Assembly: GCA_013002295.1 (NCBI GenBank)
Contig: JABDKI010000019.1
Span: forward strand, 1-32,492
DNA from: Altererythrobacter sp.
GTDB lineage: Bacteria > Pseudomonadota > Alphaproteobacteria > Sphingomonadales > Sphingomonadaceae
DNA: 32,492 bases
Reading direction: 5' to 3'
Shown here one piece after another: positions 10,823 to 20,603 of the stretch (position 1 is the stretch's first letter; each line of letters opens with the position of its first letter). The position numbers were made by a program, and so were the translations under genes. The notes beneath the pieces were generated by a model, which was not told where the DNA came from, did no database searches, and saw nothing but the letters and a program-made list of their open reading frames with translations.

Positions 10823-11038
10823 ATGTTTTCGACTTTATTGGCACTTGCGATGATCGCGCAGGCAGAACCAGCTCAAACTGCTTCCGAAGCTGAAGAGCCT
10901 AAGACAGATCAAGCCCAAGAGCAGAAAGCCGAAGACAAGCGGATTTGCCGCCGGATTAGCACCGGGATGGGTTCGCGCAAGAAAGAACGCGTGTGCATGA
11001 CCAGCCAGGAATGGCGCGAATTCAACCGCGGCAATTGA
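10823..11038 (+). CDS. Small exported hypothetical protein
   Basis: Signal-like N-terminus MFSTLLALAMIAQAEPAQ and C-terminal ICRRISTGMGSRKKERVCMTSQEWREF with two cysteines. Confidence 0.55.
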   Translation: MFSTLLALAMIAQAEPAQTASEAEEPKTDQAQEQKAEDKRICRRISTGMGSRKKERVCMTSQEWREFNRGN

Positions 11039-11068
11039 ACACAATTCGTCGCTGGGACGCGATTTAGG

Positions 11069-11380
11069 TCAATCGCGCGTTGCGTCCCAGATTTCGAATT
11101 CATAGGCGATCGAGTTCTCGACCAGAATATCCCAGATTGCCTCGATGCGATCGCGCGGAACATCCCTTGCGTCGGCGGCATCGCCTGCTGAATTGATCAC
11201 CGCAGCTTTTCGGTCTTCGTCCCGCACAGTGTCACGCGATGGTTTGATGCGCGCTGCTGCGCGCATATAGCCGAAGCGCCGCTCAAGCAGAGCGACAAGC
11301 TCTTGATCGGTAGCATCTACGCCTGCACGCACCTCCACCATCGAAGTGCATTCGTCAGGCATGATAATTGTGTCATTCAT
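11069..11380 (-). CDS. Chorismate mutase (AroQ type)
   Basis: MNDTIIMPDECTSMVEVRAGVDATDQELVALLERRFGYMRAAARIKPSRDTVRDEDRKAAVI...; AroQ-like helical pattern. Start assigned at the ATG at 11380 rather than the long ORF start. Confidence 0.82.
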   Translation of the reverse strand: MNDTIIMPDECTSMVEVRAGVDATDQELVALLERRFGYMRAAARIKPSRDTVRDEDRKAAVINSAGDAADARDVPRDRIEAIWDILVENSIAYEFEIWDATRD

Positions 11381-11442
11381 GCGCGCGCTCTTAAGCCTTG
11401 CAGCGCGTTTGTCGAGAGGGCATCTGATCTCCACTCTCCCTC

Positions 11443-11470
11443 TTGACGCAGTGCACAATCCTGCTATCTG
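11443..11470 (+). promoter_or_regulatory. Candidate sigma70-type promoter for rpsD
   Basis: TTGACG (11443-11448), 16-nt spacer, TATCTG (11465-11470). Confidence 0.5.
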
Positions 11471-11514
11471 CGCGCCTTCGCAAATTGGCTCCGCACCCCG
11501 GTGAAGCGGTAGCC

Positions 11515-11573
11515 GCGTTTGAGAATGTTTCAAACGCAGCGAGGCCGGGTTAAATGGCCGCCACAGGGGCGGC
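11515..11573 (+). promoter_or_regulatory. Structured 5' leader of rpsD (two hairpins)
   Basis: GCGTTTGA (11515-11522)/TCAAACGC (11530-11537), then GCCGCC (11557-11562)/GGCGGC (11568-11573), upstream of the start codon at 11598. Confidence 0.4.
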
Positions 11574-11597
11574 TCATGCAATTTGAAGGAATGATGT

Positions 11598-12212
11598 ATG
11601 ACGAAGCGTACCAGCTCGAAGCATAAACTTGACCGCCGGATGGGCGAAAACATCTGGGGTCGTCCCAATTCCCCAGTGAACAAGCGTTCCTACGGCCCGG
11701 GCCAGCATGGTCAGCGCCGCAAAAGCAAGATGAGCGATTTCGGCTTGCAGCTGCGCGCCAAGCAGAAGCTCAAGGGCTATTACGGCGACGTAACCGAGAA
11801 GCAGTTCCGCTCTACCTACAAGGATGCAACCAAGCTCAAAGGCGACACCGGTCAGAACCTGATCGGTTTGCTTGAGCGCCGTCTCGACATGATCGTGTAT
11901 CGCGCAAAGTTTGCACCGACGATCTTTGCGGCACGTCAGATCGTTTCGCATGGCCACATCTATGTGAACGGTGTGAAGTGCAACATCGCATCACGTCGTT
12001 GTGACGTAGGCGATGTGATCAGCCTCGGCAGCAAGGCCAAGGAAATGGCACTGGTTATCGAAGCACAGAGCCTGCCAGAGCGTGAAATTCCTGACTATGT
12101 TGCCCCTGACGGCAATGACAAAGTTCAGTTTACACGCGTGCCAAAGCTTGACGAGGTTCCGTATCCGGTAACGATGGAACCTAACCTCGTGGTCGAGTTC
12201 TACTCGCGCTAA
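11598..12212 (+). CDS. rpsD: 30S ribosomal protein S4
   Basis: [63 protein letters not shown]...; S4 domain [30 protein letters not shown]. Confidence 0.98.
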   Translation: MTKRTSSKHKLDRRMGENIWGRPNSPVNKRSYGPGQHGQRRKSKMSDFGLQLRAKQKLKGYYGDVTEKQFRSTYKDATKLKGDTGQNLIGLLERRLDMIVYRAKFAPTIFAARQIVSHGHIYVNGVKCNIASRRCDVGDVISLGSKAKEMALVIEAQSLPEREIPDYVAPDGNDKVQFTRVPKLDEVPYPVTMEPNLVVEFYSR

Positions 12213-12233
12213 TCCGCGAGGACATTACACAGA

Positions 12234-12263
12234 AAAAGGGCGGTCCACTTGGGCCGCCCTTTT
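12234..12263 (+). terminator. Intrinsic terminator, likely bidirectional (rpsD / tgt)
   Basis: AAAAGGGCGG (12234-12243) pairs perfectly with CCGCCCTTTT (12254-12263), between convergent genes. Confidence 0.88.
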
Positions 12264-12267
12264 CGTT

Positions 12268-13425
<1,158 letters not shown>

Positions 13426-13438
13426 TCACTCAAAAGAA

Positions 13439-13467
13439 AGGCCGACGATGCATAGCACCGCCGGCCT
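13439..13467 (-). terminator. Probable intrinsic terminator of the outer-membrane protein gene
   Basis: Reverse strand AGGCCGGC...GTCGGCCT hairpin (one GU pair) followed by TTCTTTTG. Confidence 0.6.
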
Positions 13468-13485
13468 GTTCCTGATTCTCGATGC

Positions 13486-14034
13486 TTAGAAAGAGAATAC
13501 GAATCCTGTGGTGCCGCGGACCGTGTCGAACGAAACCGTATCAACATTGAACCGGAGTTTCCCGCCAGCGAGCGGAATATCGATACCCGCACCGACGATC
13601 AGATCACCTTCGCTGGTGTCCACTCCGTCCAACTCGCCATCGTCAAGCTCGATATCCAGAATCTCTTCAACGTCCAGTTCGATCTCCTGGTAGCCACCGC
13701 GCAGGTAGTACTTGGTGCCGCTTGAATCGGCGATACCGAAGCGAGCCAGCGCACCATATTCATAGTCCACTGCATCTGTGCCGAAGTGGAAGTTGCCTTC
13801 AACACCTGCGAACAGATAGCCCCCGATGGAGAAATCCGCGCCTGCAACTACGCCGAAAATCGGGCTTGCATCGTCAAGTTCCACTCCGTCGGCTTCGTCC
13901 GAACCGACGCCAAGGTCATGGTAGCCGACCGATACGCCGATGAACGTTTCGTTTTCATTCGAATCCTGAGCCAAAGCTGCTGCAGGTGTCATCATAGCCG
14001 CAGCGAGCAAGCCCGCTACAAGTTGCGTTTTCAT
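13486..14034 (-). CDS. Outer-membrane beta-barrel protein (opacity/porin-like)
   Basis: Signal peptide MKTQLVAGLLAAAMMTPAAALAQ, alternating hydrophobic strands (FIGVSVGYHDLGVG, GYLFAGVEGNFHFG, KYYLRGGYQEIEL) and terminal aromatic GTTGFVFSF. Confidence 0.75.
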   Translation of the reverse strand: MKTQLVAGLLAAAMMTPAAALAQDSNENETFIGVSVGYHDLGVGSDEADGVELDDASPIFGVVAGADFSIGGYLFAGVEGNFHFGTDAVDYEYGALARFGIADSSGTKYYLRGGYQEIELDVEEILDIELDDGELDGVDTSEGDLIVGAGIDIPLAGGKLRFNVDTVSFDTVRGTTGFVFSF

Positions 14035-14188
14035 GTGTATTTTTCCTTCATCACCGCTCAGGGGGCGAGCGGCGCTTTGTATATCGTCCCCGGACTCTGG
14101 CCCAACAAGGCAACTCGAAGTCGCATTTTCTGATGAGTTATCGATAGTTGAATGGTGTGGTAATGAAGCACCACACTTACCCGTTAGA

Positions 14189-14959
14189 CTAAGCTCTCAA
14201 GCGCCAACCAGTCTTGAAGATGAACGCGATTATCGCGGTACAGGCAGCCAAGAATCCCAGCGTAATACCCAGAGATAGGCCAAAGCTTACGTCTCCACTG
14301 CCGTAGAATGTCCAACGCAATCCGCTGACAAGATAAACGATCGGATTGGCGAGCGCGATCTTGTCCCACGGCTCTGGCAACATGTCGATCGAATAGAACG
14401 TACCGCCCAGGAATGTGAGAGGGGTCAAAAACAACATCGGAATGATGCCAAGCTTCTCGAAGTTGTCTGCCCACACACCCAGGATGAAACCGAAGAGTGA
14501 AAAGCTTGCAGCGACCAGCATGATATAGATCACCGCGAGGATCGGATGCGCGATGGTGTAGTCAACAAACAGGTTTGCGGTCATCAGGATGATGCTGGCC
14601 AGTATCAGGCTCTTCGCGGCTGCCGCTCCGACAAAACCAATCAGTGTTTCCGCGACACCAACGGGCGCAGAAAGCAGTTCGTAGATGGTGCCCGTGAACC
14701 GCGGCATGTAAATGCCGAAACTTGAGTTCGAAGTTGTCTCACCCAGCAAGGTCAACATCAGCAGACCAGGGATGATAAAAGCGCCGTACTGCACGCCGTC
14801 AATCGGCTCCATCCGGCTACCGATCGCCGATCCGAACACAATGAAATAGAGCGAAGTCGTCAGGACTGGCGCAAGGATAGACTGGAACGCGGTGCGGAAC
14901 GCGCGGATTATCTCGCGTTTGAAGATCGACCATGCGCCGCGAAAGTTGAAACCCGTCAT
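14189..14959 (-). CDS. ABC-2 type transporter permease
   Basis: Multi-helix protein with FKREIIRAFRTAFQSILAPVLTTSLYFIVFG and LTFLGGTFYSIDMLPEPWDKIALANPIVYLVSGLRW; 4-nt overlap with the adjacent ATPase gene. Confidence 0.92.
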   Translation of the reverse strand: MTGFNFRGAWSIFKREIIRAFRTAFQSILAPVLTTSLYFIVFGSAIGSRMEPIDGVQYGAFIIPGLLMLTLLGETTSNSSFGIYMPRFTGTIYELLSAPVGVAETLIGFVGAAAAKSLILASIILMTANLFVDYTIAHPILAVIYIMLVAASFSLFGFILGVWADNFEKLGIIPMLFLTPLTFLGGTFYSIDMLPEPWDKIALANPIVYLVSGLRWTFYGSGDVSFGLSLGITLGFLAACTAIIAFIFKTGWRLRA

Positions 14960-15903
14960 GCGGCCTCCCCTTCGCCAAGCAGCGACACAAAGATGTCTTC
15001 CAGTGAGCTCTCGTGCACGTCAATGCCGGTGTAATCGATGCCTGCTGCTGACAGCGCTTTAGTGAGGTTTGCGACCTCGGCTTTCCCTTTTCCAGTGCCG
15101 TCTCCGCCGCGATAGCAAAGCGCCATCCCGGCTTGTTCGATAGTGACGGGAAAGTTCGCGATCGCGCTTGGCAATTGCGAAAGAGGCTCGGACAAAGTGA
15201 TGATTGCCTCCGTCCGGCCTAGGCGCTGCATCATCGCAGCTTTGTCGTCGACCATCAGCAATCGCCCATTATTGATGATACCAACGCGGTCCGCCATCTC
15301 CTCGGCTTCCTCGATATAATGGGTGGTGAGAATGACCGTGACGCCGCGAGCGCGCATTTGTCCGATCAGCTCCCACATACCCTTGCGTAGTTCGACATCA
15401 ACACCAGCGGTGGGTTCATCGAGGAAGAGCAGGTCTGGCTCATGCGCGAGAGCCTTTGCAATCAGAACCCGTCGCTTCATACCCCCTGACAGCGCCATGA
15501 TCCGGTCTTTGCGCTTGTCCCACAGGCTGAGCGCGCGCAGGATCTCTTCTATCCTGCCGGGATCAGGCGGGTGTCCGAACAGTCCTCGCGAATAGCTGAC
15601 CGCATCAATCACTGGTTCGAACATGTCGGTAGAGAGCTCTTGCGGGACAAGCCCAATCCGCGCCCTTGCCCTGCGCCAATCCTTGGCCAGATCATAACCG
15701 AATGCGTGCATAGTACCCGCGGTTGGGCGCACCAGCCCACACACCGCCCCAATCAGCGTGGTCTTGCCCGCGCCATTTGGGCCAAGCAGCGCGAATATCT
15801 CGCCCCGGCGGATATCCAGATCAACAGAATCGAGTGCTTTTAAACCGCCCGGATAGACCTTGGTCAGACCGCGCAGCTCCAGAATGGGTTCGCTCATTTC
15901 CAC
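14956..15903 (-). CDS. ABC transporter ATP-binding protein
   Basis: Walker A LLGPNGAGKTTLIG, signature LSGGMKRRVLIAKAL, Walker B DLLFLDEPTAGVD. Confidence 0.95.
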   Translation of the reverse strand: MEMSEPILELRGLTKVYPGGLKALDSVDLDIRRGEIFALLGPNGAGKTTLIGAVCGLVRPTAGTMHAFGYDLAKDWRRARARIGLVPQELSTDMFEPVIDAVSYSRGLFGHPPDPGRIEEILRALSLWDKRKDRIMALSGGMKRRVLIAKALAHEPDLLFLDEPTAGVDVELRKGMWELIGQMRARGVTVILTTHYIEEAEEMADRVGIINNGRLLMVDDKAAMMQRLGRTEAIITLSEPLSQLPSAIANFPVTIEQAGMALCYRGGDGTGKGKAEVANLTKALSAAGIDYTGIDVHESSLEDIFVSLLGEGEAA

Positions 15904-15906
15904 CGA

Positions 15907-16941
15907 TTAGGGCAGCAATAGCGAGGAGTCACCATAGGAATAGAAACGGTAGTTCGCATTTATCGCATGTGCATATGCCTGCATCATGCGCTCCTGCCCC
16001 ATAAGCGCACTGACCAGCATCATCAGCGTAGATTTCGGCAAATGGAAGTTTGTCATCAACCCGTCTACACCGTTGAAACGGTATCCCGGCGTGATGAAAA
16101 TATCCGTGTCCCCTTCGAAGGGTGCGATGGTTCGATCTTCGCGCGCTGCACTCTCGATCAGACGCAGCGAAGTGGTACCAACCGCAATAATCCGCCCGCC
16201 GGCTGCGCGGACGGCATTCAAGCGCTCCGCAACTTCAGGCGTAATCCGGCCCCATTCCGAATGCATCTGATGGTCATCGGTGTCATCAGCCTTAACCGGC
16301 AGGAATGTGCCGGCACCCACATGAAGGGTCAGCGTTTCGCGCTGTATGCCGGCAGCATCCAATTCTGAAACCAGGCGTTCTGTGAAATGCAAGGAAGCCG
16401 TTGGTGCAGCCACAGCGCCATCCTCTTGCGCAAACATCGTCTGGTAATCTTCATAATCCTGCGCGTCGATCTGGCGCTTGCCCGCTATATAGGGCGGCAA
16501 GGGCATTGTACCTGCACGGTCCAGTAGAACTTCAACCGGCTCATCGCCTTCGAACAAAAGTGTGAAACTGCCATCGGCATTGCGGCCCTCGGCAATGGCC
16601 GTCACACCGCCGCCGAAAATGATCTGATCGCCTTCCTTCAGACGCTTCGCATTGCGGATAAACGCAATCCAGCGGCGCAGGTCCTCGCGCTTGTGCAAGG
16701 TCGCTCCGATCTTGGCCTCGCCCCCTGCTCGACGGCCCTCTAACTGCGCGGGAATGACCCGGGTGTCATTGAACACGAGCACATCGCCGCGATTTAGAAG
16801 TTTGGGCAAGTCCCGCACACCCAAGTCTTCAAATGCGCCCTCGCCCGGAACATATAGCATGCGAGCAGCATCGCGAGGCCGCGCGGGCCGAAGCGCAATC
16901 AGCTCTTGCGGAAGCTCGAAGTCAAATAGATCAACACGCAT
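15907..16941 (-). CDS. queA: S-adenosylmethionine:tRNA ribosyltransferase-isomerase
   Basis: [29 protein letters not shown]...[13 protein letters not shown]...[11 protein letters not shown]...[10 protein letters not shown]...[11 protein letters not shown]...[16 protein letters not shown]. Confidence 0.97.
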   Translation of the reverse strand: MRVDLFDFELPQELIALRPARPRDAARMLYVPGEGAFEDLGVRDLPKLLNRGDVLVFNDTRVIPAQLEGRRAGGEAKIGATLHKREDLRRWIAFIRNAKRLKEGDQIIFGGGVTAIAEGRNADGSFTLLFEGDEPVEVLLDRAGTMPLPPYIAGKRQIDAQDYEDYQTMFAQEDGAVAAPTASLHFTERLVSELDAAGIQRETLTLHVGAGTFLPVKADDTDDHQMHSEWGRITPEVAERLNAVRAAGGRIIAVGTTSLRLIESAAREDRTIAPFEGDTDIFITPGYRFNGVDGLMTNFHLPKSTLMMLVSALMGQERMMQAYAHAINANYRFYSYGDSSLLLP

Positions 16942-16985
16942 AATTGGCGCGCCTTAAGGTGCACCAATCGCAATGGAAAGAGAGA

Positions 16986-17684
16986 TTAGTTCAGCGGCGC
17001 GCTGAGAAGATCGGCGGTGATCTCTTCTTCAACCGGCGCCTCAGGCTGCGGGAACACCTGCGGCCTATTGTCCGAAGCAATGCTGGCTTGCAGAATCCGC
17101 GTCGGATTTGCAGGCGGCTCGCCGCGATTAATCGTATCCGCCCCTTCCATGTTTGAAATCACCCGACCAAAATTGGTGTAGCGCTTGTCCAGACTGAAAC
17201 GAGGATAGAACACAATGAAGAACTGGCTATTCGCGCTGTTCTCATCTGTTGCGCGGGCCATCGATACGGTTCCGCGTATATGCGGACGCGGATTAAACTC
17301 TTCCTCCAGGTCAGGCATCGCGGAGCCGCCCTGCCCCGTGCCGGTGGGATCGCCGCCTTGCGCCATAAAGCCGTCGATCACACGATGAAAGATCACACCA
17401 TCGTAGAATCCGGTCCGGGTCAGTGTCTTGACACGCTCGACATGGTTGGGCGCCCAAGCAGGCATCAAACGGATGGCAACACGCTCACCATTCGACAGAT
17501 CGAGCAGCCAAACGTTGTCAGGGTCCGCTGCCACGTCATAATCAATTGAATATTGCGCCGCAGAAACTGGCGCCTGTTCAACGACATCAGCCTCAGCATC
17601 TTGCGCAGGAGCTGCGGCCGGCAGGCTCATCAAGCCCGCTGAGATAGTGGCTACGAGTATTTTCTTCATCATGTTCAAGGTCAC
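16986..17684 (-). CDS. Exported cyclophilin-type peptidyl-prolyl cis-trans isomerase
   Basis: Signal peptide MKKILVATISAGLMSLPAAAPAQ; FYDGVIFHRVIDGFMAQGGDPTGTGQGG...MARATDENSANSQFFIVFYPRFSLDKRYTNFGRVISNME. Confidence 0.93.
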   Translation of the reverse strand: MTLNMMKKILVATISAGLMSLPAAAPAQDAEADVVEQAPVSAAQYSIDYDVAADPDNVWLLDLSNGERVAIRLMPAWAPNHVERVKTLTRTGFYDGVIFHRVIDGFMAQGGDPTGTGQGGSAMPDLEEEFNPRPHIRGTVSMARATDENSANSQFFIVFYPRFSLDKRYTNFGRVISNMEGADTINRGEPPANPTRILQASIASDNRPQVFPQPEAPVEEEITADLLSAPLN

Positions 17685-17761
17685 GCGATCTTAAAGTCCT
17701 GATTTTCTGACAAGCGATCTAGCGGCAAGCATCTGTCGCCGCAATGAATGATCGCCCCACT

Positions 17762-18265
17762 CTACACAGTGCGTTGCTTCGGCACTCGCGCGATCACGTC
17801 TTCGCGCACGGAAGCAGTCACGAACTTTGATATCTCTCCGCCGTAGATCGCAACCTCTTTGACCAGCCTGCTCGCGATGTGCTGCAATGAAATATCTGCC
17901 ATCAGGAACACTGTCTCGACATCATGATTGAGTTGGCGGTTCATGCCGGTGAGTTGGTATTCATATTCAAAATCTGTGACGCCCCGGATTCCGCGAATGA
18001 CAGTGCTGGCACCCATTTCATCGGCAAAGTCGACCAATAGGGAGTCAAACCCGACTACTCGAATGTTGTCATCACCGATCCCGGCAACCTCGCGCTCTAC
18101 CATCGCGATACGCTCATCATCGGAGAACATGGGCGATTTGGCGGCATTGGTCGTCACACCGATTATCAGCTCATCAACCAGCTTCGCGCCGCGTTCGATA
18201 ATGTCCATATGGCCCAGAGTGATCGGGTCAAACGTGCCCGGATAAATCCCTATACGTTTCTTCAC
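17762..18265 (-). CDS. coaD: Phosphopantetheine adenylyltransferase
   Basis: RIGIYPGTFDPITLGHMDIIERGAKLVDELIIGV...FADEMGASTVIRGIRGVTDFEYEYQLTGMNRQL; 4-nt overlap with ispA. Confidence 0.97.
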   Translation of the reverse strand: MKKRIGIYPGTFDPITLGHMDIIERGAKLVDELIIGVTTNAAKSPMFSDDERIAMVEREVAGIGDDNIRVVGFDSLLVDFADEMGASTVIRGIRGVTDFEYEYQLTGMNRQLNHDVETVFLMADISLQHIASRLVKEVAIYGGEISKFVTASVREDVIARVPKQRTV

Positions 18266-19167
18266 CTGTCCCTCTCCACAATATAACGCGCGACTGCGGC
18301 CAGCATCTTGGCATCATCGCAGTGCACTGACAAATGACCGATTGCCTGGTCGACCAGCGCGCGCGCCTGCTCACGGGCCTTGTCCACGCCCATCAAAGCC
18401 ACAAAGGTCTGCTTGCCCTGGTTCTCATCCTTGCGCAGGGCCTTTCCTGCTTTTTCGGCATCGCCTTCCACATCGAGCAGGTCATCTGCGATTTGAAACG
18501 CCAAGCCGATATCTCGGGCATAGGCGCGTAGGTGCCCCCTTCCCTCTGGCGGAACGTGACCCATGATCGCACCCATCTCGACAGAAGCGGCCAGCAAAGC
18601 ACCGGTTTTCAGTTGCTGCAAGCGCGTGATCGTGTGGAGATCATAGTCCTCATCTTCGGCCATCATGTCCATCATCTGACCGCCTGCCATGCCGTCTTTA
18701 CCGCTGGCGGTGCCGAGTGTCAGGATCAATTCGGAACGAGTGAAGGGATCTTCGCTGGTTTCCGTATCAGCAAGAATTTCAAACGCGAGCGCATGTAATG
18801 AATCGCCTGCTAGCACCGCAGTTGCCTCATCAAACTCCACATGCAAAGTAGGCTTCCCATGGCGGAGCGCATCGTCATCCATGCACGGCAAGTCATCGTG
18901 GATCAGGGAGTAGACATGGATCGCTTCCACCGCGCAGGCTGCACGCAAAGCAGCATCCCGGTTCACACCGAACAGTTCGGCTGTGCTAACCAACAGCAGC
19001 GGGCGAACCCGCTTGCCGCCGCCAATCGCTGCGTAGCGCATGGCCTCTACCAAACGCGCCCGACTGTCCTTTGGCACCGGCAAAATAGCATCGAAAACGC
19101 TGTCCACTTCGCGTTGAACCCGCGCGAGACCTTCTTTCAATAGGCTGTGATCCATCCTCGCGGACAC
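18262..19167 (-). CDS. ispA: Polyprenyl synthetase (farnesyl/geranylgeranyl diphosphate synthase)
   Basis: GGGKRVRPLLLVSTAELFG, first Asp-rich motif SLIHDDLPCMDDDALRHGKPT, second AFQIADDLLDVEGD. Confidence 0.93.
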   Translation of the reverse strand: MSARMDHSLLKEGLARVQREVDSVFDAILPVPKDSRARLVEAMRYAAIGGGKRVRPLLLVSTAELFGVNRDAALRAACAVEAIHVYSLIHDDLPCMDDDALRHGKPTLHVEFDEATAVLAGDSLHALAFEILADTETSEDPFTRSELILTLGTASGKDGMAGGQMMDMMAEDEDYDLHTITRLQQLKTGALLAASVEMGAIMGHVPPEGRGHLRAYARDIGLAFQIADDLLDVEGDAEKAGKALRKDENQGKQTFVALMGVDKAREQARALVDQAIGHLSVHCDDAKMLAAVARYIVERDR

Positions 19168-19171
19168 CGCC

Positions 19172-19450
19172 TTATCCGTCAGTATCGAATGGTATAGTCG
19201 AACTGGCCGCGCCGTCGCCGTCCGTCACGATCTTTTCAATGCGTGCTTGCGCATCATCGAGCCGGGCTTGGCACAGCTTTCGCAACTTCTCACCACGTTC
19301 ATAAAGCGAAATCGATTGATCCAGCGGAACGCTCCCGCTTTCCAGCTGCTGCACCACTTCTTCAAGTGCAATCAATGCCTGTTCGAAATTCAATTGGCTG
19401 AAGTCTGTCTCTGACACGTCTTTTCTGATCCCCTGACTGGCAAGAAGCAT
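19172..19450 (-). CDS. xseB: Exodeoxyribonuclease VII small subunit
   Basis: LNFEQALIALEEVVQQLESGSVPLDQSISLYERGEKLRKLCQARLDDAQARIEKI; start codon uncertain. Confidence 0.92.
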   Translation of the reverse strand: MLLASQGIRKDVSETDFSQLNFEQALIALEEVVQQLESGSVPLDQSISLYERGEKLRKLCQARLDDAQARIEKIVTDGDGAASSTIPFDTDG

Positions 19451-19504
19451 TGACCGCCCTGATGCAGACGGTCAAGCTGCGATGCAATAGAATGGGAGTC
19501 GCGA

Positions 19505-19909
19505 ATGACAAAGTGGGTGATAGCCTACGTTTCCGCCGGTATCGTGTTCGGCATTCTGGATTCGATCTGGCTGAGCTGGGCGGGTCCCAATCTCTATGAG
19601 CCGGTGATTGGTGAAATCATGGCGGAAAATTTCCGCATCGCGCCCGCGGCAGCGTTCTATCTAATTTACCTCGCCGGAATGTGCTGGTTCGCAATCAAGC
19701 CGGGAATTGAAAGCGGGCAAGTCAAGACCGCGCTGCTGAATGGCGCGCTGCTGGGCGCCCTTTGCTATGCAACGTTCGATCTGACCAGTCAGGCGGCTTT
19801 CAAAGTTTGGTCAACGCACATTAGCTTGGCCGATATCGTATGGGGTTCATTCGCCACGGGAACAACTGCGGCGGTCTCCACTTGGATCACCCTCAGGATG
19901 ATTAGGTGA
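19505..19909 (+). CDS. DUF2177 family membrane protein
   Basis: GILDSIWLSWAGPNLYEPVIGEIMAENFRIAPAAAFYLIYLAGMCWFAI...GALLGALCYATFDLTSQAAFKVWS. Confidence 0.85.
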   Translation: MTKWVIAYVSAGIVFGILDSIWLSWAGPNLYEPVIGEIMAENFRIAPAAAFYLIYLAGMCWFAIKPGIESGQVKTALLNGALLGALCYATFDLTSQAAFKVWSTHISLADIVWGSFATGTTAAVSTWITLRMIR

Positions 19910-19913
19910 AGAT

Positions 19914-20570
19914 ATGTTTATAGGTCATTTTGCCCCGGCTTTTGCAGCGGCCGCGGTCAGCCGCCGAGCTCCCAAGCTGGGCACATTGTTCATCGCCGCT
20001 CAATTGGTCGACTGGGCGTTCTTCGCGTTCGCGATCGTTGGCATTGAGGCTATGCGGATCGAGCCGGGAGCAACCGCGATGGTCCCGTTTGACCTCTATA
20101 ATATGCCTTACACGCATAGTCTGTTGGGCAGCGGGATTTGGGCGGTTGTATTCGGGTTGCTCGTATTCGCCTTGCTACGCGATGCAGTTGCAGGATTGCT
20201 TGCCGGATTAGTCGTCCTTTCTCACTGGATACTCGATTTCCTGACGCACCGTCCCGATTTGACATTGGCCGGCGGTGATCAAGTTTATGGCCTGGGTCTG
20301 TGGAATCTGCCATGGGTCGCAATTCCTCTGGAGATCGGCATCACTGTTGGCGCGATCTACTGGTACATGAAGCGCACACAGGGCCCGATTGGCCCGCCGC
20401 TTGTTTTGCTTGCGGTCCTGCTCATCATGCAGGCGATCAACTGGTTCGCCCCGCATCCAGCAGAGGCCAGCCTTGGTCTGTATATTCAAGCATTAGCAGC
20501 CTTTGGCGTCGTGACACTCATCGCGCGCTGGGTCGGGGACAATCGCAAGCACAAACGCGCTCGGGGCTAG
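19914..20570 (+). CDS. YdjM/LexA-binding membrane hydrolase-like integral membrane protein
   Basis: Polytopic; GHFAPAFAAAA, YTHSLLGSGIWAVVFGLLVF, LSHWILDFLTHRPDLTL motifs (His/Asp pattern recalled from the PF04307-like family; not searched). Confidence 0.6.
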   Translation: MFIGHFAPAFAAAAVSRRAPKLGTLFIAAQLVDWAFFAFAIVGIEAMRIEPGATAMVPFDLYNMPYTHSLLGSGIWAVVFGLLVFALLRDAVAGLLAGLVVLSHWILDFLTHRPDLTLAGGDQVYGLGLWNLPWVAIPLEIGITVGAIYWYMKRTQGPIGPPLVLLAVLLIMQAINWFAPHPAEASLGLYIQALAAFGVVTLIARWVGDNRKHKRARG

Positions 20571-20603
20571 CGCAAATATTACCTCAACGCTAAGGGCGCT
20601 GGC

